DNA of 15,057 nucleotides. It comes from Desulfotomaculum sp. (lineage in GTDB: Bacteria > Bacillota > Desulfotomaculia > Desulfotomaculales > Nap2-2B). The position numbers and the translations under genes are program-made. The stretch lies in assembly GCA_003457075.1 (NCBI GenBank), contig DMIY01000059.1, positions 1 to 15,057 on the forward strand. The letters are read 5' to 3'. Shown here one piece after another: positions 7,758 through 15,056 of this stretch. Position 1 is the first letter of the stretch. Every line of letters starts with the position of its first letter. The notes beneath the pieces were generated by a model. The model ran no database searches. It saw only the letters and a list, made by a program, of their open reading frames with translations, and was not told the DNA's origin.

Positions 7758-9116
7758 TCACCAACCACCTTCCAGAGTTCTCCACGCCTGTAAATAAAGA
7801 GCGCACTCCAGCCGCTTTCGCATTAACCGGCAAGCCAGTTGATACGGCTTGTGGATTGAACCGTTAAACGCATGAGCATTGGCATGGCAGCCCCCGCTGC
7901 AGTAAAACCTGGCCCAGCAGGCGCTGCAACCTTCTTTTGAATACACGTGAGCATGACGGAACAAATCCCGCAAATCATCTCTAACTATCCCTTTATATAC
8001 ATCACCCATCCGGTACTCCGGCCGCCCCACAAACTGGTGACAGGGATATAGATCCCCTTTATAAGTTACTGCCAGGTATTCATAACCTGCTCCACACCCG
8101 CTAAGACGCTTGGGTAAGCAAGCCCCTTCTTCCATGTCGATATTAAAGTGGTAAAAATCTACCTGTTGCCCCCGGCGGGAACGGGCCAACAACTCTCGTG
8201 TCAAATGTTCATATTCTGCATAAACTAAAGGCAGGTCTTCCTCACGAAGGGCATAATCCTCCCCTTCAAAGGCTACCACCGGCTCCACCGATACCCTTGG
8301 AAAGCCGAGGTCCACCATATGCAATACATCACTGGCAAAGTCCAGGTTATATCGTGTAAAGGTCCCCCGCAGGTAATAATCCACCTTTGGATGAGAGTCT
8401 AAAAAACGGGAAATGTTATTTGCGACAATTTCGTAAGAACCTCTGCCGCCGGGAAAAACACGCAATCTATCGTGCACCTCGCGACGCCCGTCCAGGCTTA
8501 AAATCACACTAATCCGGTTGTCATCCAGGTAGTCTCCGATTCTATCATTGAGCTGTACGGCATTAGTAGTAACGGTATACTTTATTTCCTTGCCCAGTAA
8601 AGATGCTTTTTCCCGGCCATAGCTCACCAGATGCTCTAAAATAGAGAAGTTTAACAAGGGTTCCCCGCCAAAAAAATCCACTTCCACGTGCCGCCGGGGT
8701 CCTGAAGCGGTTAAAAGAAAATCGATCGCCTGTTGGCCTACGGCAAGCGGCATTAATCCCGCAGGCTCACCGAAAGAGCCCTGCCCTGCAAAACAGTAGC
8801 TGCATTTCAAGTTGCAGATATGGGCCAGGTGTAAACATAGAGCCTTGACGATCCGGTGGCCGGGCGGTTCCCATGAGCCACCAAGAGGATCCCCGGCAAA
8901 TAAAAGGCCCTGATGTACCAACTGTTCTATCTCCTCTATCGCTCCGGCAACCTCCTGGCGGGAATAAACATCAGCATAACGGGCCACCAGTTCTTCCCGC
9001 TGCAGGCCGGGATATTCTTCCAGCAGATTCCAGACCACCCTGTCCACCAGATGCAGGGCGCCGCTGTTAACATCCAGTACAAGCCTGACCCCGTCAAAAA
9101 TAAATTTATGGATCAT
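7758..9116 (-). CDS. scfB: SCIFF maturase, radical SAM/SPASM peptide-modifying enzyme
   Basis: The 452-residue product has three parts. The N-terminal about 80 residues resemble a RiPP recognition element. A radical SAM core carries the cluster motif CNLKCSYC (Cys101, Cys105, Cys108). The C-terminal SPASM/twitch region is cysteine-rich: CGAGYEYLAVTYKGDLYPC, then CSACWARFYCSGGC (Cys397-Cys410) and later cysteines for auxiliary [4Fe-4S] clusters. This is the layout of ScfB/CteB, which installs a Cys-to-Thr thioether in the SCIFF peptide. The precursor gene scfA lies 65 bp upstream on the same strand, which settles the family. The start is ATG at 9116, with only a weak purine stretch (GGTGAAGTCGG) in front, consistent with translation following scfA. 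Confidence 0.95.
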   Translation of the reverse strand: MIHKFIFDGVRLVLDVNSGALHLVDRVVWNLLEEYPGLQREELVARYADVYSRQEVAGAIEEIEQLVHQGLLFAGDPLGGSWEPPGHRIVKALCLHLAHICNLKCSYCFAGQGSFGEPAGLMPLAVGQQAIDFLLTASGPRRHVEVDFFGGEPLLNFSILEHLVSYGREKASLLGKEIKYTVTTNAVQLNDRIGDYLDDNRISVILSLDGRREVHDRLRVFPGGRGSYEIVANNISRFLDSHPKVDYYLRGTFTRYNLDFASDVLHMVDLGFPRVSVEPVVAFEGEDYALREEDLPLVYAEYEHLTRELLARSRRGQQVDFYHFNIDMEEGACLPKRLSGCGAGYEYLAVTYKGDLYPCHQFVGRPEYRMGDVYKGIVRDDLRDLFRHAHVYSKEGCSACWARFYCSGGCHANAHAFNGSIHKPYQLACRLMRKRLECALYLQAWRTLEGGW

Positions 9117-9181
9117 CCGACTTCACCAAAACCCTTAAGCTATTCTTCAATCTCCCGACCAAATAAAAAACCTTACCCTTC

Positions 9182-9352
9182 TTAAGATCGGGCAGGTTTT
9201 TTCACTTCCTGTTTTTTAAGACAAACCTGATTGCTCACCGTGATGGAAGTCTTACACGCTGACTGACAGGATGTCTGACATTCACCGCATCCTCGTCCGT
9301 CGACCATAGCCTGCAGGTAAGGTTTCGCAACAGTTTTAATATGCTTGCCCAT
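9182..9352 (-). CDS. scfA: SCIFF ribosomal peptide precursor (five-cysteine variant)
   Basis: This 56-residue peptide begins MGKHIKTVAKPYLQ and contains the hallmark core GCGECQTSCQSACKTS. Cysteines are Cys22, 25, 29, 33 and 44. The usual SCIFF pattern has six; the one normally found after KTS is Ile37 here (KTSITVSNQVC). The Cys and Thr that correspond to the reported thioether of the Clostridium thermocellum peptide (Cys32-Thr37 of CteA) are present as Cys33 and Thr38. The C-terminus carries a basic tail (KKQEVKKPARS) longer than typical. The start is ATG at 9350-9352 with GAGGA a few bases upstream. A promoter lies at 9397-9425 and the maturase scfB follows. The function of the mature product is unknown in the family. 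Confidence 0.93.
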   Translation of the reverse strand: MGKHIKTVAKPYLQAMVDGRGCGECQTSCQSACKTSITVSNQVCLKKQEVKKPARS

Positions 9353-9396
9353 AAGTCCTCAAGACCCCCTTAAAAATGATTATTCCCTCTAAATTA

Positions 9397-9425
9397 ATTA
9401 TACTGGGCAAGGAGATAAAATACAA
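9397..9425 (-). promoter_or_regulatory. sigma-A type promoter of scfA-scfB
   Basis: On the - strand a perfect -10 box TATAAT (9397-9402) follows a -35 box TTGTAT (9420-9425) at the ideal 17-bp spacing. This predicts a transcription start near 9390, about 38 nt before the scfA start codon. The -35 box lies only 8 bp from the terminator hairpin of the upstream operon. Confidence 0.7.
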
Positions 9426-9433
9426 TATAACAA

Positions 9434-9475
9434 GCAGTATAAAATGTCGGAATGAACCCCGACATTTTATACTGC
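9434..9475 (-). terminator. hairpin terminator of the hdrA-mvhD operon
   Basis: Perfect 17-bp inverted repeat: GCAGTATAAAATGTCGG at 9434-9450 and its reverse complement at 9459-9475, with an 8-nt loop. It lies 42 bp behind the mvhD stop codon. On the - strand the stem is followed by a T-rich but interrupted tract (TTGTTATATTGTATTTT), so it should end the operon before the scfA promoter. Confidence 0.75.
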
Positions 9476-9517
9476 CTCCAAAAAGTCATCTCTTTCCTTT
9501 CTTCGGCTAACTTCTTT

Positions 9518-10381
9518 TCAGTCAATCGATAAAGCGGCTTCTCTCATTTTTTCTTTACTTTTTCTGACTATAGTTCTTTGCTCTTCAGGAATAGGAGGCG
9601 GAACAGGCTCGCCGGAAATCTTCGTCACCGCACTAAATCGTGGAGGGCAAGCTTCAAAACAAGTTCCGCATTTTATGCATTTCTCCTGATCAATTACATG
9701 GATCTGGTTCTTGGCACTTATAATTGCCTCCGCCGGACATCTCCTGGCGCAAAGCATACAGGCCTGACACTTATCCGGATCAATATAATACGAGACTACG
9801 TCACTAAATAACTTGTCTATCTCGTCACTCGTGAAAAATCCGTCATATTCTTCCGGGTTCTCAAGACGTGACCCCAGCTTCTCCTGATTCACCATCTTAA
9901 TGTAGGGAACCAGCTTTGTAACTTCTCCTAGTTTTAACTTTAATTCATTTCCGCCTATCCCTTCGCCCTTACCAAGAGGCCCTAACCCCTTCACCTTCTT
10001 GACAAAATCATCAACAACTTCGGCAAAAAGGTTTCCCTCACTGCCGGACATAACTTCGAACCTTAGCCTTTCCGGGTTCAGCCCTATGTGTTCCATTATT
10101 TTTTTACATAGAAGCACCATGTTTAGCGCATGGTAATTTCCATGAGTAGAATAATTACATTCATTAAAACGGCAACCACCAATAAACACCCCATCTATTC
10201 CATTTGAGAAGGCCCTGAGTACATACTTCAGGTCGACTCTACCGGAACACATGACGCGAATAAGCCTCATTTCAGTTGTGTATTGTAGTCTGGACACGCC
10301 AGCCAAATCAGCAGCGCCGTACACTCACCAATGGCATACAAAACCCAGTATTCTTGGCTTAAATTTAAATCCTGTACTCAT
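9518..10381 (-). CDS. mvhD: MvhD-ferredoxin fusion, selenoprotein with in-frame TGA (Sec19)
   Basis: The product has 287 residues if the TGA at 10325-10327 is read as selenocysteine. ATG at 10381 follows a near-perfect ribosome binding site (AAAGGAGGTGG, 10388-10398). The N-terminus MSTGFKFKPRILGFVCHW-Sec-VYGAADLAGVSRLQY matches MvhD, where this position is normally Cys (xWCSY). Further family motifs are RVMCSGRVD and FIGGCRFNECNY. The C-terminal third (about residues 190-245) holds two [4Fe-4S] motifs, CQACMLCARRCP and CIKCGTCFEACP, a ferredoxin-like extension beyond plain MvhD. In the Mvh-Hdr complex MvhD carries a [2Fe-2S] cluster and passes electrons from hydrogenase or formate dehydrogenase to HdrA; selenoprotein VhuD of methanococci is the precedent. 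It is the last gene of the operon. A GTG directly after the TGA (10324) lacks a ribosome binding site and would lose conserved residues. Confidence 0.9.
10289..10307 (-). promoter_or_regulatory. candidate bacterial SECIS stem-loop in mvhD
   Basis: In the mRNA, UUUGG pairs with CCAGA (5 bp including one U-G pair) around the 9-nt loop CUGGCGUGU, which contains the GG expected in bacterial SECIS loops. The loop begins 23 nt after the UGA, inside the range known for bacterial SECIS elements. The stem is short and also codes for protein, so this is a candidate only. Confidence 0.35.
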
Positions 10382-10387
10382 TCGTTC

Positions 10388-10398
10388 CCACCTCCTTT
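10388..10398 (-). promoter_or_regulatory. strong ribosome binding site of mvhD that decides its start
   Basis: AAAGGAGGTGG, close to a full match to the anti-Shine-Dalgarno sequence, lies with GGAGG 9 nt before the ATG at 10381. It shows that translation is meant to begin 54 nt before the in-frame TGA, and so supports readthrough as Sec. Confidence 0.85.
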
Positions 10399-10428
10399 GT
10401 TAGTGCTCCCGGCTTTATTCCTTTAATT

Positions 10429-10457
10429 GGGGACATTCCCCAAAGGGGTGTGTCCCC
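10429..10457. repeat. REP-like palindrome in the hdrA-mvhD gap
   Basis: Nested inverted repeat within the 92-bp gap between hdrA and mvhD: outer arms GGGGACA (10429-10435) and TGTCCCC (10451-10457), inner arms CCCC (10438-10441) and GGGG (10445-10448), with loop AAA. The GGGGACA…TGTCCCC form resembles short intergenic REP-type elements of many bacteria. There is no T tract and a gene of the same operon follows. It may affect mRNA stability or the mvhD:hdrA ratio. No second copy was noticed in the window. Confidence 0.55.
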
Positions 10458-10473
10458 TTTCTACTTCGGACTT

Positions 10474-13400
10474 CTACACATCTCCAACCGCCGCATCAAT
10501 TTGTTGTAGGATCTCTTCCTCTGGAACCACCGCGTCAATTTGGCTCAAGAGCTCTTCATCGGTAAAGTGCTTTAGTGAAATAGCCCCTGTTGGACACTTT
10601 GCGTTACAGAGGCCATCTCCTTTACAGAGAACAGGATTAACTACAGCCTTTTTGCCCTGCCGTGTTTCACGTAACTCTATAGCGCCATATATACAGGCTG
10701 AGATACATGCCCCACACCCCATACACTTCTTCTCAGCCACCTCGCAAACAGAGCCGGAGGCAATGACTGTATCATGTGAAAGAAGCGTTAATGCCCGGCC
10801 TGCGGCTCCATAAGCCTGGTTAATCGTTTCCGGTATATACTTAGGATAGTGAGCCATTCCACAAAGATAAATGCCGTCTGTGCCAAACTCAACAGGTCTT
10901 AATTTGACATGGGCTTCTTTAAAGAAGCCGTCTGGGCTTAAATTTACCTTAAATAACCCGGCTATTTCATTGGTTACCGCGGAGGGAATAACAGCGGCGG
11001 CCAAAGCAATTATATCAGCATCTATTTCAAGCTTCTTGCCTAAAACATAATCGGTCACGGTAACTCTTAAGACGGGCCGGCCTTCCTCATTCTCGGCAGC
11101 TTCCACCTGAGGTTTATCATGCGGTTCATAGCGGATGAACTTTACATCCTTACTTGCCGCTTCCCGGTAATAATCCTCTTTGAACCCGTAGGTCCTTATG
11201 TCCCGGAAGAGGATGTAGATGTCCATCGCGGGGTTCTTCTCTTTGAGCAGAAGCGCGTTCTTTATGGACTCGCTACAGCATATCCTGCTGCAGTAATTTC
11301 TGTCCTCGTTCCTGCAGCCAACGCACTGGATCATCACGAGACTCTGCGCCTTCGCAACCTTTTCGTCCCCGCTGACGATCTTCTCTTCCAGCTCAAGGTG
11401 GGTCATTACCCTCTCATCCTGTCCGTAGAGGTATTCAGTGGGCGTATAGAGTTCGGCGCCGATAGCGATAACGGCTGCGCCATGCTTTATCTCTGTAATC
11501 CCCCTGTCAGACTTCACCGTGGTGACAAAGTTCCCCACATATCCCTTTGCCTCCGTGATCGTTGCATCGGTATACACGTGTATCAGGGGGTGCTTGTAAA
11601 TCTTTCCTGCAAGGTCGCGCAGATATGCTTGGACATCCAGCCCCTCAAGGGTGGTGTGGATCTTCCGCGCGATCCCGCCGAGGTCGCTGTCCTTTTCAAT
11701 CAGGTAGGCCTCGTGCCCCTGGTTGGCCATGGAGAGCGCGCTTGTCATGCCGGCTATGCCTCCGCCGACCACCAACGCCGCCTTATTAACCGGAAGATCA
11801 AATTCCTGTAACGGCTCCAATTGGCAGGCGCGGGCTACCGACATCCGGATTATATCATGTGCCTTTTCGGTGGCCTCTTCCTTTTCTTTCTGATGAACCC
11901 AGGAGTTATGCTCCCTGATGTTTGCCATCTCGTAGTAGTACTGGTTGATCCCCGCCTCCCTGAGGGTGTCCCGGAATAACGGCTCGAGGGTCCTGGGGGA
12001 GCATGCAGCGACAACCACCCGATTGAGCCCTTTCTCCTTTATCTTGTCCGTTATTTCCTTGGCAGAATTAATAGCGCATGAAAATAGCTGTTCCTGGGCG
12101 TAGACAACATTGGGCAAGGTCTTGCAATACTCGACCGTCTCGGGGACATTTACAATCCTTCCGATATTTGCGCCGCAATGACACACAAAGACCCCTACCT
12201 TCGGCTCCTCTTGAGAGACATCCTGTTCCGGCGGATATATCCTCTCCTTGGCAAGGTTCCCCCGTCTGTAGTCAAGGAGCTCGCCGATCTGGGAACTCGC
12301 CCCGCTGGCGCCAAAAACCGACTCGGGGATATCGATGGGACCCTGCAAGCCTCCGCTTACAAAGATCCCGGGCCTGTTGGTGATTATAGGATTGACGAGA
12401 TCGAGCTTGCAAAAATTGTGAGAATTGAGCTCAATGCCGAATTTTTTTGCAATGTCCTTCACATCAGCAGGAGGATTCAATCCAACGGATAATACCACCA
12501 TATCGAATTCTTCCTCTTTTACTCCATCATCCGGGGTAGAATACCGTACGGTCACATTCTTCGTTACGGGATCCTCTTTTACTATGGACGTGTAACTTCT
12601 GAAGAAACGAATGCCGGGCAGGTTCTCGGTCCTCTGGTAGTACCGCTCAAAATCCTTTCCGTAAGAACGTACATCGTTATGGAATATGGTGCACTTCGCC
12701 TCTGCGTCATGGTCTTTTGTCAGGATCGCCTGCTTCTGGGTATAGGTGCAGCATACAGCCGAACAATAGCTGTTGCCGCCTTCAATAACCTGCCGGGAAC
12801 CGACGCATTGAATCCAGGCTACGTTATGTGGATGCTTCTTGTCGGAGGTACGCAGTATCTCACCCCCATATGGCCCGGTGGAGGATAAGAGCCGCTCGTA
12901 GTCCATACTGGTTACCACGTTTACAAATTGTCCGTACCTATATTCCTCCCTCACTTTGGGATCAAATGGTTCAATGCCGGGAGACAGAATTATGGCCCCT
13001 ACATCTATTTCTACTTTCTCCGGCGCTTGATTAAAATCTATGGCGTTATTCTTACATACTGCTTCGCATATACGACATTTCTTCTCTTTCAGGTAAAGAC
13101 AGCTTTCATCTATATAGGTGATAAGTGGAATTGCCTGAGCGAAGTATATATGGACAGCTTTGTTTTTTGATATTTCCTGATTATATTGATCAGGGTATTG
13201 AACCGGGCAGTATTCTACGCAGGTAGTACAACCCGTGCATTTATCCTCCAGGATATACCTGGGTTTTTTAGTAAGCGTTACCTTAAAGTTTCCTGCCTCA
13301 CCTTCCACGCTGTTTACTTCTGTGTAGCTAAGAACCTCTATATTCGGATGACGGCCGACCTCGACCATTTTGGGTGCGAGTATTCAAGTGGAGCAGTCAT

Positions 13401-13614
13401 TTGTGGGAAAGGTCTTGTCAAGCTGGGCCATATGGCCACCAATGGTCGGCGCCTTTTCAACCAGGTAAACCTTAAAACCAGCAGCAGCAAGATCAAGAGA
13501 GGCCTGGATACCGCTGATCCCTCCTCCAACAACCATTACGTCGCCAAAATTACCGTCTCCAGGATTTTTACGAAGTTGTTGAATATTTTCTTTGAGCGAT
13601 ATTACGTTTTCCAC
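10474..13614 (-). CDS. hdrA: HdrA-like flavoprotein, double module, selenoprotein with in-frame TGA (Sec77)
   Basis: The product has 1046 residues if the TGA at 13384-13386 is Sec. The start is GTG at 13614 with GAGGTGA 6 nt upstream. Order: FAD site GGGISGIQA (about 29-37); [25 protein letters not shown] (Sec77 replaces the second Cys of the HdrA CSxC motif); ferredoxin insert (Cys126/129/132/136 and 172/180/183/187); CHCGANIG domain (about 472-610) normally found at the HdrA N-terminus; second FAD site GGGIAG (617-622) lacking the CSxC motif; C-terminal clusters (Cys964/967/970/974 and 997/1003/1007). HdrA carries the flavin that splits electron pairs between ferredoxin and a disulfide. Sec-containing HdrA is known in methanococci and reported in some bacteria. 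It follows fdhD by 35 bp and precedes mvhD. Reading the TGA as a stop gives a useless 76-residue stub. Confidence 0.93.
13351..13368 (-). promoter_or_regulatory. candidate bacterial SECIS stem-loop in hdrA
   Basis: In the mRNA, AUGGUCG (13362-13368) pairs over 7 bp, including two G-U pairs, with CGGCCGU (13351-13357), closing the tetraloop AGGU. The loop starts 22 nt after the UGA and contains GGU, as in the E. coli fdhF SECIS loop. Spacing and loop fit bacterial SECIS rules. The region also encodes the conserved MVEVGR, so the pairing could partly be chance. Confidence 0.5.
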
Positions 13615-13620
13615 TTTCTA

Positions 13621-13627
13621 TCACCTC
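13621..13627 (-). promoter_or_regulatory. ribosome binding site deciding the GTG start of hdrA
   Basis: GAGGTGA lies 6 nt before GTG at 13614. It places initiation 76 codons before the in-frame TGA; no comparable site precedes the ATG at 13368 that follows the TGA. Confidence 0.8.
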
Positions 13628-13649
13628 ATCAGATTTTTTGTGGCCGTAC

Positions 13650-14435
13650 TTAATTCCTTGAACAGCCGAGTCGCTCCGGGTGTGAATACACCGACAGACG
13701 GTTTCCACGCGTCCGGCCAACCAGGGCAATACCAAGATCACGGGCAAGCGCAATGGCGGTCCCCGTCGGCGTGTGCCGTGAGACTACAACCGGGGTCTGC
13801 ATCTTTGCGGCCTTGCGCAGCATCTCCGACGAAACACGACCGGTAGTCAGAATCAGCCGATCTCTCGTTGGTAGTCCTCTCGCCAGACATTCACCCTGGA
13901 TCTTGTCCAGGGTGTTATGCCGTCCTATATCCTCAGTTACAACGAGCAGATTCCTTGCATCGGACAAGGCTGAGGTGTGCACGCCGCCACTAAGCCGATA
14001 CAGCTCCTCGTGCTCCACAAGATACTTCATCTGCAACAGCACTTCCGCTGGTGTCACAACAAGATCAGAATCAACCTTCTGTCCCCCGGTTGTGAAAGTT
14101 GCGCCGCCTCCGCACCCGGAGGTGAGTGTCCGCTTCGTTGGTAATTCAAACTCGGGGTTGGAGAGCCTCACATCAACTTCCGATTCTTCGTCACAGACCC
14201 TCATCATTATTACATCGCCCATGCCTGATATGATTCCCTCTGAGTACAGGAATCCAAGGACAAGGAAATTCAGCTTGGTTGGGGTGCACAGGATGGTGAC
14301 CAGATGCTGGAGATTGACAAAGACCGTAAGCTCTTTTTCGAGAGGCGCGTGGCCCGTAGTCCTGACCCATCCCGCCTCGGAAAAGCGGTCGCATGCAACC
14401 TCCGCTGCTACACCTGCCATATCCGATACGCCCAT
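13650..14435 (-). CDS. fdhD: formate dehydrogenase accessory sulfurtransferase FdhD
   Basis: The 261-residue cytoplasmic product is the protein that transfers sulfur from a cysteine desulfurase to the molybdenum/tungsten-bis-MGD cofactor of formate dehydrogenase. Recognisable motifs are EKELTVFVN (about 33-41), GFLYSEGII (61-69), the loop TSGCGGG (105-111) with the active-site Cys108, EDIGRHNTLDK (about 167-177), and TGRVSSEMLRKAA followed by the ALARDLGIALVG region. In E. coli FdhD the loop has two cysteines (CxxC); here the second is Gly111. The start is ATG at 14435 with a GAGGAGA stretch somewhat far upstream (about 12-14 nt); an in-frame ATG at 14420 is possible. It lies between the CCG protein (30 bp) and hdrA (35 bp) in one operon, linking the Hdr module to a formate dehydrogenase that must be encoded elsewhere or beyond the right edge. 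Confidence 0.94.
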   Translation of the reverse strand: MGVSDMAGVAAEVACDRFSEAGWVRTTGHAPLEKELTVFVNLQHLVTILCTPTKLNFLVLGFLYSEGIISGMGDVIMMRVCDEESEVDVRLSNPEFELPTKRTLTSGCGGGATFTTGGQKVDSDLVVTPAEVLLQMKYLVEHEELYRLSGGVHTSALSDARNLLVVTEDIGRHNTLDKIQGECLARGLPTRDRLILTTGRVSSEMLRKAAKMQTPVVVSRHTPTGTAIALARDLGIALVGRTRGNRLSVYSHPERLGCSRN

Positions 14436-14465
14436 CGCTTCTTGTATCTCTCCTCTCTTCGTCCT

Positions 14466-15056
14466 CTACATCACTTCCTGTATGATCTCTGTGATGTCTT
14501 TAACCTCTATGTCGTCAGCATGATTCATGACGAGCCTGCTGTCCTCAAGAGCGGTGATGCAATAGGGGCAGGAGGTAACGAGTTCCTTTGCCCCACACTC
14601 AATAGCCTGATCCACTCTGATGTTGGAGAATCGTTCATGTTTTTCGGTTTCCGCCCACACCCTGCCTCCTCCCATGCCGCAGCAGAGGCTGTCTACGCGC
14701 GACTCGGGCAGCTCGGTCAGCTCCAGACCGGGTATCTTCTTCAAGACCTCCCTGGGTTCTTCATATATACCGTTATGCCGGCCCAGATAACAGGGGTCAT
14801 GGTAGGTAATCTTCTTTCCATACTCTTTGGTGATCTGCAGCCTCCCCTCATTGATAAGCTCGTATATATATTGGGAGATATGGACTACCTCAAAGCTCAC
14901 CTTGAATTCAGGATACTCGTTTTTAAAGGTGTGGTAGCAGTGAGGGGAGGAAACGAGGATCTTCTTCACACCATTGTCGATAAAGGTCTTGATGTTTTCC
15001 TTGGCCAGTTTTTTGAATAATTCCTCATTGCCGGTCTTGCGGATGCTTTCTCCGCA
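14466..15056 (-). CDS. HdrD/HdrB-like CCG-domain iron-sulfur protein, 5' end beyond window
   Basis: Only the C-terminal 196 residues are in the window; the frame runs off the right edge. Seen are the end of a first CCG domain (CGESIRKTGNE… then SSPHCYHTFKNEY) and a complete second one (HDPCYLGRHNGIYEEP…, SLCCGMGGGRVW, SCPYCITALED). Two CCG domains bind the noncubane [4Fe-4S] cluster(s) of heterodisulfide reductase subunit B/D, DsrK, TmcB and GlcF-like oxidoreductases, where disulfides or hydroxy acids react. A neighbouring HdrA makes the disulfide-reductase role likely. The motif spacing looks more like HdrD/DsrK-type fusions than stand-alone HdrB, but the N-terminal part needed to decide (ferredoxin domain or not) is missing. 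The stop TAG is 30 bp before fdhD, the next gene of the operon. Confidence 0.88.
   Translation of the reverse strand, partial: CGESIRKTGNEELFKKLAKENIKTFIDNGVKKILVSSPHCYHTFKNEYPEFKVSFEVVHISQYIYELINEGRLQITKEYGKKITYHDPCYLGRHNGIYEEPREVLKKIPGLELTELPESRVDSLCCGMGGGRVWAETEKHERFSNIRVDQAIECGAKELVTSCPYCITALEDSRLVMNHADDIEVKDITEIIQEVM

Noticed and set aside
10322..10324. GTG start of mvhD directly after the TGA
   Set aside because: No ribosome binding site stands before it and the conserved N-terminal MvhD motif would be lost, while the ATG at 10381 has an excellent RBS.
11119..11811. Long + strand ORF of 230 codons opposite hdrA, and similar ORFs opposite fdhD (13753-14523) and the CCG protein (14304-15020)
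   Set aside because: They are antisense shadows of strongly conserved genes, have no RBS and show no recognisable protein features.
13366..13368. ATG as start of a separate 964-residue HdrA
   Set aside because: It is the Met of the conserved [11 protein letters not shown] motif, has no RBS, and such a protein would lack the first FAD-binding site.
13384..13386. TGA in hdrA as a nonsense mutation making a pseudogene
   Set aside because: The stop is TGA and not TAA/TAG, it falls exactly at a family Cys/Sec position, no other defect exists in 1046 codons, and a second TGA with the same property occurs in mvhD next door.
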